A DNA stretch of 55,684 nt from Chara braunii (lineage: Eukaryota; Streptophyta; Charophyceae; Charales; Characeae). The DNA lies in NCBI GenBank assembly GCA_003427395.1, contig BFEA01000562.1, positions 772,126-827,809 on the forward strand, in the 5' to 3' direction. Below, in pieces: positions 28,345 to 38,641 of the stretch. The number at the start of each line of letters is the position of its first letter. Position 1 is the first letter of the stretch. The position numbers were made by a program, and so were the translations under genes. Below the pieces are notes generated by a model, which had not been told where the DNA came from, did not search any database, and saw only the letters and a list, made by a program, of their open reading frames with translations.

Positions 28345-29265
28345 GAGTTGGACCCCACAGAAATGTGGAAAGGAAGAATGTTCCGCAAAACTGTTTTCGG
28401 GACCCCACAGGCAGTGGAAGACCTGGCAGGCAAAAGCGAAATGTCTTCCAAATACTGGTTTCCGGAACCCCACACCCCGCAATTTATGGCGTGGAAGAAC
28501 AAGTATGGCCGTTTTCACATCGCCCGCGGCGTGGAAAAGTGGCTCCGGTGGACATCTCGCCGCGATTTTGTGCCGAAAGTTGAGAGTGAGGGAGGGAGTG
28601 TGTGGGCCCTGTGGGGTACTTTCCAAGGTCACGCCCACCGTTTGAAAACAGCAAGTTTTCTGCCCCTTGGCCTACCCCGGTCCTGGAGCCCTGCATCACC
28701 CACATGAGGCGGCACGGTCATTCCTTGGGTCCAACCCATGCCTTCCGAACATTCGGCCACTTTCCTTTTCGGGGTGCTGAACGGGGACCTTTCCTATTAC
28801 GGAATATCACTAGGGCACTTTGCCGCAAAATGCAGTCCGCTATGGGGTCCCGGCAAAACAGTTTCCAACCCCACTTCTGCCGGTTTGTCCGTCGTCCTAC
28901 TTTGAGTGGGGCAGGTGTGGACCTGCGGGGTGGTCGTCCAGCCGGAGTCTCCAATGGGCCGTGCCTGGCGGACATCATGTGGACCTGCGTGGTCTTCCAG
29001 CTTCGGAAAACACACGGGGATGCCCCCCCCCTAACCCCTGCGTGTGCCACAATTTTCCGGCGGATTGCAGAATGTGGGCACTTTCCAGCCAGAATTGGAC
29101 GTGGAAAGTCCTTGGTCGCATTTCCACACGACTCTTTTCTGCCTGGTGGGGTCTGGGATCCCGGAAGAAAAACGACTTCCAGGCATTCTTCCACTGCCTG
29201 TGGGGTCCGAGAGAACATCCCGCGGGGTGTTTTTTCCGAGTTTCTCCCCAGTGGGGTCCAGCCTT
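28345..29265. mobile_element. Nested inverted-repeat block C/D with GGACCCCAC ends
   Basis: GGACCCCACAGGCAGTGGAA at 28400 is the reverse complement of the 29190-29208 segment (TTCCACTGCCTGTGGGGTCC). An outer pair, GGACCCCAC at 28350-28358 and GTGGGGTCC at 29251-29259, encloses it. The interior is GC-rich with many TTTTCC/GGAAAA motifs. The longest plus frame (28602-29423, 273 codons) has no recognisable domain. Confidence 0.6.
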
Positions 29266-29525
29266 GCAGAAATTTTCTTTTTGATGCCACAAGCACAACT
29301 CGGAGCCTCGGAGGGGCCGCACGGCGTGGGCCGCGGTTGAAAAATAAAATTGGCGGCCTTCGAGGTGGTGCCGGTTTCATACTGACACCCAAGGGGCCAA
29401 TGTGTGGTGTACTGGTGCTTTAATATCTATTTGATGTCAGGCTGTGGGATTAAAGTTTGCATCTTAGACTAATGATGGTGTCTAGGATCACCGTCCCGCA
29501 CACACATTACATCTCAACTGCAACA

Positions 29526-29740
29526 CATGTTCCTTTTTTTCTTTTTTTCTTTTCTTTTTATTTTTTAAAAAAGGGCGACGGCCTTGAGATATCGTCATCG
29601 AGCTGACTGGCCCCAGGTAATTCAGAAATACTTGTTACATTCATCTGGTTCTATCGTTTCGAACTTGGGCTGTATGGCAGTTTTCAACAGTTCATTGGTG
29701 TACCAGCTTAGCTAGAGCTCGTTGGCAACACACATTTGGA
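29526..29740 (-). mobile_element. tRNA-related SINE (family S1), minus strand
   Basis: On the minus strand an A-box-like TAGCTAAGCTGG (29714-29703) and a B-box-like AAGTTCGAAAC (29667-29657) are about 35 nt apart. A body with ATTACCTGGGGCCAGTCAGC, ATATCTCAAGGCCGTCGCC and an A-rich tail (plus-strand T/C tract 29526-29560) follows. The same body and boxes occur on the plus strand at 39519-39678. These are the hallmarks of a tRNA-derived SINE. Confidence 0.7.
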
Positions 29741-29859
29741 TCGGAACGTTTTGAGGTAGGTCTCTGCCCCTCGAGGGAGAACCTATGGGCACATGTATGA
29801 GATACCTCCACACACTAAATCTAGGAAAGAAGGAAAGAGACTGCTAGCAGTGGGCCTCG

Positions 29860-30180
29860 AGGAGGGGGGGAAAAAAAAAAGGACGAAAAGAAGCGGAGGA
29901 AGGAAGGAAGCTGCTAGTCCAATGAATGATGGATTGGGCATCTCCTCCGAGATTGAAGAGGCAGAAACTTTCAAGGAAAAAAAAAAAAAAACAAGCTGCG
30001 CAGTTAACCCCCCAAGTCCGCTGGGGTAGTCAATGCTGGCAGCCAAAGATCATATCTTGCTTTCAAATGTTCCTCCATGGATACAATGTTCTGGGACGCT
30101 GGACCCGTTTTCCAGCAGGTGCTGCCCCCCACCAAAAGATGGAGCACGATTCAAAAAAAAAAAAAAAAAAAAAAAAAACG
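29860..30180 (+). mobile_element. Poly(A) retroposon (family R2)
   Basis: From ~30020 the sequence holds GTCAATGCTGGCAGCC, GGGACGCTGGACCCG, TTTTCCAGCAGGTGCTGCCC and a ~26-nt A tail (30153-30178). The upstream 29.86-30.0 kb is A/G-rich with another short A run at ~29980, possibly a second decayed tail. Confidence 0.7.
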
Positions 30181-30191
30181 GTCCAGGAGCA

Positions 30192-30560
30192 GGTGGCCTA
30201 GCTCAGTTGGTTAGGCATCCAAGTGGTATTCAGGAGGTCATAGGTTCCAACCCCACTGACCGCCTAGGTAGCATTGGTGCCAGCCAACTGAGATGGCTGG
30301 CTTTGCTCCCCCTCGTTGGTATTGGTAGGGTCTCTGTCCATCACAGCGTGTGTGTATGTGTGTCTGTGTGTGGTCTGTCGGAGAGTGCTGCCCATAGACG
30401 ATATGGTTACTTGATGGGGATGGGGAAACTAGACAGGAGGCGCAGATACTGGCAAACATCTCAGTCTTTGCGTTACCAGCCTTCCCTGCCGCCGGCCCAC
30501 CCTGTATAGGTGCATCATGCATCCATGACACTCCCGGTTAGGGCGGGGGGCAACATGCAT
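30192..30560 (+). mobile_element. tRNA-derived SINE (family S2)
   Basis: GGTGGCCTAGCTCAGTTGGT opens a tRNA-like head with a textbook A box (TAGCTCAGTTGGTTAGGC, 30200-30217) and a B box GGTTCCAACCCC (30243-30254). A ~280-bp non-tRNA body follows, with a GT-rich stretch and CTGTATAGGTGCATCATGC. The head directly follows the poly(A) tail of the R2 retroposon at 30153-30178. The 3' end is not clear. Confidence 0.8.
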
Positions 30561-30818
30561 CCCCTTGATTGTGAAAGGTAGAAACTATGCTTGCAGGGCT
30601 CCCTTGTATAGGCTTAGGAGTAGTGGTAGGTAAGTAGTGGTGGGTAAGTAGTGAAAGGTGAATCACGGCGCACATGAACAGAATCACTTTCCTTCTTTTC
30701 TTTGTTTTTCTTTTTCCTAAAAATGAGTAACCATTTCTTTTTTTTTTCCATAATAGAGTAAATCCCGTTTTTTGCTCGTTGCTTTTTGCGTTTTGCGTTT
30801 TTTTTTTTTGGGTAACTA

Positions 30819-31248
30819 AGGGTGTGATCCCACACTACTTACAGTAAGTAAAAATATGAGTTTCGGGGGATCCCACTTCTTTCCGTATGAGCAGGTCGCG
30901 GCACAGGTGGTGGGAGGGTGTGGAAACAGTTTCTATCGTGGCAGCTCGGGAGTGATCGCCGGCGCAAGAATCCGTCCCGTTTTCCAAGAGAAGCCAACCC
31001 GTACCCTGCCGCTAAAAAGCTGGAGCAGCTTTTTGTTATTGTTTTTTGTTTTTTTTTTCCGGTCACTCCCTCCTTTCCTCCGTTGATCCGCCACCCTCCC
31101 ACATTATTGCGCCACGACGCCTGTGAAAGGGCCATTCTTTTCGGAGTTGTGGGATGCGATTTTCCTTTCACGGTCCGATAGGAGCGGGCGCGACTTTTCT
31201 GTTACTTTACGACTTTTTTGTAAAAGAGACCAGTGGGATCAGACCCTA
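30819..31248. mobile_element. 430-bp TIR element (AGGGTNTGATCCCAC ends)
   Basis: AGGGTGTGATCCCAC at the left is inverted as GTGGGATCAGACCCT at the right. An internal inverted pair (GGTGGGAGGGTGTGG near 30.91 kb, CCACCCTCCCACA near 31.09 kb) adds further symmetry. It directly abuts the foldback element at 31250. No coding capacity is recognisable and no target duplication could be assigned. Confidence 0.7.
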
Positions 31249-31249
31249 A

Positions 31250-31671
31250 GGCGCAGTCACGAAAGCAGTTCGTAATTGCATTTCAAACTGCATTTTAGCA
31301 GTTTAGTCAGGGCCCGAGTTTCAAATGCAGTTGAAACTCGGGCTGGCTTTTTTTAGCAGTTCAGTCAGGCACGTGGCCCCTTCTTTTTCATTATTTTTTT
31401 CATGGTTTTCTTTTCCCTGTCCCCCCCCCCCCCAATCTCGGTCGTGGCCCTGCCATACAACGAGATGCTTTTTTTTTTTTTTTTCCCTCAGGCATGGCCG
31501 AGACATCTCCGCTGTGCCCCCACAACGCAACGGAAAAAAAAAAAAAAAAAAACCGGGCCACGTGCCTGACTGAACTGCAGAAAAAGGCCAGCCTGAGTTT
31601 CAACTGCATTTGAAACTCGGGCCCTGAGTAAACTGCTAAGACGCAGTACAAACTGCAACCCTGACTGCGCC
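31250..31671. mobile_element. Foldback element with ~120-bp inverted arms
   Basis: The left arm (31250-31379, starting GGCGCAGTCA) and right arm (31556-31671, ending TGACTGCGCC) are inverted copies. They share GTTTAGTCAGGGCCCGAG-like and CAGTCAGGCACGTGGCCC segments. Each arm also contains its own palindrome, CCGAGTTTCAAATGCAGTTG followed by AAACTCGG. The spacer holds C runs, T runs and an A run. The structure would fold into a long stem with side hairpins. No clean target duplication was seen. Confidence 0.88.
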
Positions 31672-32523
31672 ATAGTTTTCTCTTCTTTTTTTTTTTTTTC
31701 CCCTCTTCTCTTTTCCATGTTCTTCTGCAAGTAGGTATGGGAAGTTAGTGCCTGGTAGTTCGCACCTTGGGAAGGCTCGGCATACATGATACCAGTAGGC
31801 CGAGGCTCAGACTTGATAGCTGGGCCAAATACTGGTGGTTTAAGCTGGCGCTCGGGTGCTCAACCGTGCTCATACGGTTACGCAGCCCCCCCAAGTTTCC
31901 CAACTTGTGTCTGTTCCGGACTTGCCTGCGTGTCACTGTGCCAGCACTTCGAAAAGTGATTTGACAATCCGGGCAACCTTATATTGTGCAGGACAGCCTG
32001 GTAGTCTGACTATGCAACCTAGGCCACACTTTATACTTTCTCAAGTTGTGTTTCTATTTTTGCTTCAGAATCTTCAGATCTTCTGTTTGTGTGTCTGCGT
32101 GACTGCGTCTATGGCTTGTCCACGTAGATAGTGTGCTCGTCAGGGCTCTCCTTGCTCAGACTGAACGCAAACGATTCTGGATCGGGCCAGTAAGTTGGCA
32201 TCCCTTTTTTTTTTTTTAATTATTTAATATGTTGGCATCTGACTAGGGTTACCACAAAGGAAAAACAAGAGAAAAATCAAGCCATTGAATCAGAGTGCCT
32301 TTGGGGGTTGGGGCTGTCTGCGGCTGGAACAGATGGCATTGCCAAACCGAAAGGGTCCAGTCAGCCTGAGTCAGGGACCTGGGAAGATGAACTAGTGGTC
32401 ACTGGTCAGGCAAAAGCTCCGATGACCTTGCTCAAAAACAACAATTTGATTCTATTTGAATAAGGAAAAGAACAGCGCTAACAGCCTTCAATCTCAGGTA
32501 ATCCCTGGAGAAGGGTCCCACTA

Positions 32524-33258
32524 CAGTCTTCCCCCGAATACAACGTACGGTCATTATAGCTGAATTTGGGGTATCGCTCAGTCCAAATTCAGCTATAATG
32601 ATCGTACGTTGTATTCGGCGAAAGACTGTAATCTGTAGCCATGAAATTGGAGTGCATTCACGCTCGTGCGCCAAGTGTGAGACAGCACTAAGTCTTGCAG
32701 AGGAAGAAAACGACAGAAGATATAGGTTCACCATTATGTCATTGACAAGGGTGCGTTTCAGAGACGTCACTAACATCAGTTAATTGAGGCACAAATGATC
32801 GGACAGCAGGTATCTCAGGGAGAAATTTAATGCTGTATTACAATGAATACAATGTACGTCGTACGGTCATTATAGCTGTATTTAGGGTTTCTTTCAGTCT
32901 AAATCGTAAATACAGCTATAATGATACCCTAAATACAGCTATAATGACCGTACATCGTATTCGGGGGAAGATGGTAGAATGAGTCAGTCACCCACTTTGC
33001 AGGAAGAAAATGACAGAAAAAATACATCCACCATAAGTCTTGAATTTTCAAGAGTGTGTTTAAAAAACTAGCATCATCGAGCCACAAATGATCCAGTATC
33101 TCAAGCCCAATGCTGATGCACTTTTTTTGCCACTATTCATGGAAACTACCATCTTCACCCGAATACAACACCCTTTCATGAAAACCGTATTTGGTCATCT
33201 TCGCACACTTGATACAGCGATGATGACCGGACGTTCTATTCTATTCAGGTGAAGACGG
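32524..33258. mobile_element. Array of three pogo/Tc1-like MITEs in ~310-bp units
   Basis: Palindromic elements at 32524-32628, ~32841-32974 and ~33149-33258 share ends like CAGTCTTCCCCCGAATACAA and CGTACGGTCATTATAGCTG. The first starts with CAGTC, ends with GACTG and is flanked by TA on both sides, the Tc1/mariner/pogo pattern. The spacers are also related (GGAAGAAAANGACAGAA, GCCACAAATGATC, CAGTATCTCA), so element plus spacer has been tandemly duplicated. A fourth copy is at 38387-38493 and an end fragment at ~40451-40465. Confidence 0.85.
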
Positions 33259-33259
33259 A

Positions 33260-33985
33260 AGCATCAGTCTGTCACACTGATGCATTCCAACACACACTCT
33301 AATTGTAGGAGTGGCTGATACCTGATGCGCCAATGACCCTATTTCGTCTTCGTGCAAACCTCTTGAAAATATTTGCAGCTCAAAGGATGCGTTTGCCTTG
33401 ACTGGGATCATCAACACCCTGCTTAATATAGTCTTTTGCGGCATCGAGGGCCTTGCGAGGCAAAGACACAACAGTGGCAAAGGGTGGCAAAAGGAAAGAG
33501 GACGAGGACCGGGAGAAAGACCGCCCCGAGTGATAGGGGGTTGAGTGTGCTAGCTGTTTACTAGGGGAACATCTTGAAGATGTTCGCAGAGTGAGGGGGA
33601 GTATCGAGGCCCTCATTGAATTTGTCCTCTTCTGGTGTACCGAGGACCTTAGTACAAGTGGGTGGGGGGGGGAGTGGCAAAGCCAAGGGTGAAGAAGGGT
33701 GGGCCTGGGTGGCAAAGCCGCAAAAGGAAACGGGAGGAGAATGGACAGAAACAACTACCCGGGTGGTAGGTAGGTGAGGTCATGTGTGAGCTGCGGCACC
33801 GTCACTGCTTTTTGTTTCAGGAAAAAGTTGATGGGAGGGAAGGGCAGAGGTGCAGCCTTCCTCATGAACAGCCACTGCACCCACTCTTATACCCCTGTAG
33901 AGGCCTCTGGTGAACTCCTGTTGTACAAGCTGGAAGCCTAGGATCATCCATGGGCCAAGAATTGATCCAATGACAGGAAATGGAA
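33260..33985. other. Stretch without supported gene
   Basis: Minus-strand frames (33380-33754; 33780-34034) have ordinary composition but no splice or start context I trust. Nothing else stands out. Confidence 0.3.
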
Positions 33986-33987
33986 GC

Positions 33988-34047
33988 CTGAGGGAGGATT
34001 TCAACCCCGGAAGAAGACTGAGGGAGGATTTCAACCCCGGAAGAAGA
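33988..34047. repeat. 30-bp exact tandem duplication
   Basis: CTGAGGGAGGATTTCAACCC and the next ten bases are repeated exactly at 33988-34017 and 34018-34047. Confidence 0.95.
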
Positions 34048-34084
34048 TCGCAAACCAGAAAATCAGAGTGAATCAGGAGATATT

Positions 34085-34320
34085 GATGCTAGGGCCGAAA
34101 GATATATCTGGCGACCTAAATTTAGGCTGAAGAGGCAGTTTTTTCTCCCGCTATGAACTGGATTAATATGTATGAGGGACGCTGGACCCGGTTTCCAGCA
34201 GGTGCAGCTCCCCACCAACAGAAAGGAGCCAGTAGCTGGGTTGATAGTGGTGGATGCTCGTATCACCACCACTATCAACTCTGTCGAGTTTCATTGGAAA
34301 AAAAAAAAAGAAAAAAAAGA
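34085..34320 (+). mobile_element. Retroposon copy (family R2)
   Basis: GAGGGACGCTGGACCCGGTT, TCCAGCAGGTGCAGCTCCCC and ACCAACAGAAAGGAGCC match the other R2 copies. The downstream A-rich stretch at 34299-34319 may be its tail, separated by a small inverted repeat (GATAGTGGTGGATGC / CACCACCACTATC). Confidence 0.65.
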
Positions 34321-34879
34321 AAGGGAAACACAGATCGTGCTAAAGAAAAGCATTAGGACAGAGTGTGGGATCTGGCACATTAGTCCACGCTTTGATTTTT
34401 CAGATAACGTTGAAAGGTTGCAGGCATCGGGTCAGGTTGAAGACTTGTCAAGAAGAAGGTGACGAGCAAGGGAGAGGATTTTTGACAAGTTTGCGAACTT
34501 GACAGTTCTTTGTCGGCTGCATATATAGATCAGATTGAGCGCCATGGTTATTGATGGTTTTAAACCGCCAGTACAGGGCCCCAACCTTGCTGAAAAGAAA
34601 CTCCTTGTCTATCCGGAAAAGCCGGCGCCGGCGCACCGGCGATAAAAGAAATCGGCGACCGACTGGCGTCGCTTTTCAGCCTCTGACAGACTGACACGGC
34701 CCCGCGGCCGATGTGAGGCAGAGACGGGGCTACTTCTGAAGGGCAATTTCGAGGCCTGTTGTTGCCGGCCCCCTGTTGGATTGCAAACAAGGGGTAAAGC
34801 CTGGGCACTGGGCCCGTTTGTAATAGCTTGCAGTCGTTCGTGGGGGGAGGGGAGGGGGCAGGGATAGAATAGCCTAAGG

Positions 34880-35057
34880 GCAGAATCTAGTGTGTTTTCG
34901 ATGGAGTATGGTCCCCTCAGCCCGCAGATGCCGGCTGACCAAAGCTGGGTGATGGTCCCAGCCAATGCTTTCCGCACAGAGTGGGACAACCCCGACCTCG
35001 AATGTAGTGCCGTCGATTTGAGAAGTTGAAACTTTGCTGTTCAGGTCAGACTCTACA
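34880..35057 (-). CDS. Candidate exon, unknown product
   Basis: On the minus strand a strong acceptor (TTTTTTTTTTCACTTTATGTAG) opens a frame reading ESDLNSKVSTSQIDGTTFEV and then GVVPLCAESIGWDHHPALVS. Complexity is normal. The 3' boundary is uncertain. A competing plus-strand frame starts at 35121. Confidence 0.3.
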
Positions 35058-35120
35058 TAAAGTGAAAAAAAAAACGTCCACAGGAGAGCGAGAGAGGGAA
35101 AAGCGACTCGTAGAAAGGCC

Positions 35121-35336
35121 ATGACGACGGTCACACAGTCAGGACTCAGGATTAGGTCCCACTCTTCGATTCTGGCCATTGCTCTTTTCCTGACCTATTG
35201 TCTGAAGACGTGGGCCCAGGAGAACGATCAATCAGACACCTTCACAACAGTCCCACTTGGAACCAGACGAAGTTGCTGTTCTCGTTTCCCCCATCCATTG
35301 GTCTTCATAACCTACAGCTGCGTCGAGTGCTACTGA
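35121..35336 (+). CDS. Possible small secreted peptide, signal-like N terminus
   Basis: An ATG-started frame of 71 codons begins MTTVTQSGLRIRSHSS, then a hydrophobic core ILAIALFLTYCLKTWA followed by QEND. This resembles a signal peptide with cleavage after Ala. The remaining ~37 residues contain four Cys. No conserved family is recognised. The minus strand over the same interval also has exon-like signals, so the strand is unsettled. Confidence 0.25.
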   Translation: MTTVTQSGLRIRSHSSILAIALFLTYCLKTWAQENDQSDTFTTVPLGTRRSCCSRFPHPLVFITYSCVECY

Positions 35337-35417
35337 CTGAAAGAAAGACTACCAAGCACCGGCATAGTCAATCTCAAGCATCATGGATGGCACCTTGCAC
35401 ACAAATTTAATCTGGAA

Positions 35418-35422
35418 ATATA

Positions 35423-35454
<32 letters not shown>

Positions 35455-35475
35455 AGAGACAGAGAGAGAGAGAGA
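35418..35475. repeat. (TG)n and (GA)n microsatellite
   Basis: A ~24-base TG tract grades into GAGA repeats. No coding significance. Confidence 0.9.
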
Positions 35476-35479
35476 TCCC

Positions 35480-36840
35480 AAATTTTGATTTTCGTTATGT
35501 ACAGTGGGAAACGAAGAATCTAGGTAGGTGGACCTCGGGGCAACAGGCAGATCACCAAGAAAATACTTGCACAAGCACAACGATCCGTTAAGAAGAACCG
35601 TTAGCTTCACCGGTAGTGTACTGCCCACAAGGGATTGATCTTTACACGTTCGGCCGTCTGATCCTTGATGGGACTCGAGGGGGCAAAACCCTTATCCACT
35701 TTCGTCGATCTGGTGTTGCATGTGTCCCAGTAATTAATTGATTAATTAATTAATTAAGGAGGAAGTCCAATCTCAACCATCTTATTCTTCTCTCAATTTC
35801 ACCTTTCACTATCTACCTAGTATCTACCAGGCGTCGAATCTGAACATGTCGGTATACTTTGGGCCTAATTGAGCCGAACGAAAACGAAATGTTTCTTTGT
35901 TTAAAGAGAGCATTTGAAGAGGAAGAGTTTTTTTTGCACATTTACGGCAATTGGGCTTTCTCAGTTGGTTCAAAAAAAAAAGAAAAAAAAAAGGGTGCAC
36001 CTGAACATGCAGACGTCAAGACCCACGATCTGCAGTTTTGGACTTTGCTTTGACTGTGACATTCGCATCTTAGCGATAAATAAAACTGCGCTTCGGTCCT
36101 GTGCATAATTTGTGTGCCTTCTTTGCTCCGATGCCTCGGTCAGAACACACCTGGATGACTATACGTCAAGATGCATCCTGATGGAGTCGTTACAGAAAGT
36201 ACGCCCAAGCAAAGAGCATTTGAAGCACTACATCCGTCAGGCCAGTTAAAAAAAAAAAACATATCGTACTATGCTCGTACGGATGCCAACTGGCAATCAT
36301 CGGAAAAAAAAAAAAAAAAACAATTGCCGATCGTCAGAACATCGACACACGCCGAACCAAGATGAAAAAAAACTTGATCGACCCTCTCTCCAGGAGTAGA
36401 GAAGTTTTTTTGTTCACAGTAAATAACTTAAAAAAACCGAATTCGCAGACAGACTATTCAGGTGGTTCCACGAATCGGTGATAATATTCGACATTAAAAG
36501 GGAATTCAAATTAAAGACCTTGTGATGTCTTCCTGTCACCAAAAAAAAAAAAAAAAAGTTGTGACACGTCCCACATGTGACTCGATTGCTTGTCAACCAT
36601 GCAGATCCAAGATGTGACACGTCACACATGCACTCACTCAACCTAACTGAACCGAAGACAAAATTATCGTGTAAATGACACAGACGAAAGAGCCGTTTTC
36701 ACACCAAGCAGAAACATGGTGCGAGTTACGCCACCAGAGGTGCAGTGGCGCGGTGAGAGGCCGGCGTTTTGGAGGGGGTATCTATAGCGCCCCCCGCTGG
36801 TATATAGCCCCCTCACCGAGTTCTTATCAGCATCTGAATA
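35480..36840. other. Stretch without supported gene
   Basis: The sequence contains an ATTAATTAATTAA run near 35.73 kb and several A runs (35971, 36247, 36303, 36540), some of which may be retroposon tails. No element body was recognised and no frame is convincing. Confidence 0.3.
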
Positions 36841-36844
36841 ACAC

Positions 36845-36940
36845 TTGTCAGCTTGTCTACGTACTTCTCTTTTGTACAGTTTACTACACGATTGTCAGCT
36901 TGTCTATGTACTTCTCTTTTGTAAAATGTACTACACGATT
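36845..36940. repeat. 47-bp tandem duplication
   Basis: TTGTCAGCTTGTCTACGTAC and the following bases to CTACACGA are repeated at 36845-36891 and 36892-36938 with three substitutions. Confidence 0.92.
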
Positions 36941-37019
36941 GTGCGTAGTGATCCTGATCATTGTCTGCCTAATATACTATGAGCTGAGGCGGACACCACG
37001 TCGCTATGACCCTCGGTGT

Positions 37020-37062
37020 CAATCAACGAATCAACCAATCAACAAATCAACGAATCAACGAA
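37020..37062. repeat. 9-bp tandem repeat (AATCAACGA)n
   Basis: Five near-identical AATCAACNA units in tandem. Confidence 0.9.
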
Positions 37063-37674
37063 TTATGCGTGTGAAGAGGAGTGAGCTTGTGCCTCTCTGT
37101 TTGCGATTCCGCAACCAAATTTAAGTTGAAAGGTTTCATGTTTGAAAGCGTGTTTTTTTTTTTGTTTTTTTTTTTTTTTGCAGCCAATAGGAACATGTTT
37201 GAAAGCTTTTTTTTTTTCGTTTTTGGCAGCAAGCAGGAAGGAACATGTTGCACGTTGGGACTTCCGACAGAACACGTAGCGTGGGGCAGACGTCGTGCTT
37301 CGAATTGTGTGCTTGGATAAGCCAGTCTGAGATCCGAAGGGTGGGAGGCTGTCAAATGAATGAATTACTGTACTAATATGCGTGTGAAGATGAGTCGGCG
37401 TGTGACCCTCGGTGTTTGTGCTTCTACGGCAATGATTCACGTTTTTGCACTTAATATGTGTATACAACGGATGTGTATGTGTTCTCCCGTGGGTGTATGT
37501 TGTGCATGCCAACATCTGTTCTCTCCTATTAAGGGTTACTAGCATAGTACTTGATACAACGAGAAATAAGTGTACTAATTTCAAGTATATATTACATGAC
37601 AAAACGAGTGATAAGTGTATTGAAGAATCACAACAGTGACAACAGCATCATACACTTATTGCTCCTGATGTCCA

Positions 37675-37790
37675 CTTCTAGGAGTGGAACTTGCTCAGTT
37701 TGCCCTGCGCGACATTCCGTTGAAATTGGACCGTGCTGAAAAGAAAAAAAGCGACATCCGTTGAAAGCGGACATGTGCTGAAAAAAAAAG
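37675..37790 (+). pseudogene. U6 5'-end relics with duplicated flank
   Basis: GCGACATTCCGTTGAAATTG at ~37708 and GCGACATCCGTTGAAAGCGG at ~37751 resemble the U6 start GGGACATCCGTTAAAATTGG. Each is followed by GTGCTGAAAA and an A run. The preceding CTTCTAGGAGTGGA and CAGTTTGCCCT also precede the minus-strand U6 at 38128-38238, in opposite orientation, so the flank and the U6 start have been copied as an inverted pair. Confidence 0.55.
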
Positions 37791-38006
37791 CTGTAAGGTA
37801 CAATCAATCACGACAGCCCACTGAGCCTCGTACCTGAAAAAAAACGAGAAATAAGTGTAAGTGATGTCCACTTGGGCACCAGGCTGGACTAAGCAGCAGC
37901 ATACAACAAAAAACACACTGGAGCTATGGCTGCGCGCCCGAAACGCTCTCCAAGGATAGCGCTCAGCCTGATCCTTATCGTCACTCCACGAGAATCATCA
38001 ACTTCA

Positions 38007-38251
38007 ACTGAGAGAGTTCTTTTTTCTTTTTTCTTCTTCTTTTTTTTTTTTTTTTTTTTTTTTTTNTTTTTTTTTTTTTTTTTTTCTGGGGGGGGGTTTG
38101 TAGGGTTGGAGGGGGGAGGATTGGGGGAACGATTTGTCCGACTTGTGCGTGTCAGTAATCCTTGCGCAGGGGCCATGCCAATCTTCTCTTTCTCTGTGTG
38201 GTTCCAATTTAAATTTAACGGATGTCCCGAACGAAGGGCAAACTGAAAGAG
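38007..38251 (-). pseudogene. U6 retrocopy with poly(A), minus strand
   Basis: On the minus strand 38238-38128 reads CCCTTCGTTCGGGACATCCG, TTAAATTTAAATTGGAACC, CAGAGAAAGAGAAGATTGG, CATGGCCCCTGCGCAAGGAT and so on: U6 with small insertions. A ~40-nt pyrimidine-rich 3' extension and a long A tail (plus-strand T run with an N at 38066) follow. AACTGAGAGAG before the tail and AACTGAAAGAG beyond the U6 5' end are a likely target-site duplication. Confidence 0.8.
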
Positions 38252-38386
38252 ATCCACTCCTAGAAGCTCGTCATTTTGCATCTCTTTTTTTTTTCTTTTT
38301 TTTTCTTTCTCTAGGCTGCCTCACTTTTAGAATCGTTCTCCGTCGGCTTTGGTAACTTCGCTTTGTCACTTCAGGCACGACTACTA

Positions 38387-38493
38387 CCTTCGTCACCCGA
38401 ATACAACGTACGGTCATTATATAGATGTATTTGAGGCATCCTGAAGTCTAGATACAGCTATAATGACCGTACGTTGTATTCGGGTGAAGAAGG
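38387..38493. mobile_element. pogo/Tc1-like MITE (fourth copy)
   Basis: CCTTCGTCACCCGAATACAA then CGTACGGTCATTATA is mirrored by TATAATGACCGTACGTTGTA then TTCGGGTGAAGAAGG, with TA on both sides. It is the same family as the array at 32524-33258. Confidence 0.88.
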
Positions 38494-38641
38494 TACTAGG
38501 GCCAAGAAAAAGAGTCGTCCCGCCGCTTGGGAGGTTCGGAAAGAGGCAAGGCTGGTAATTGTCCCTTTATTTCGTTTCTTTTGTTTTTTTGGTAATTATT
38601 GAATTAAGTTCGATTTTCCTTTAGATTTATTTATTTATTTA

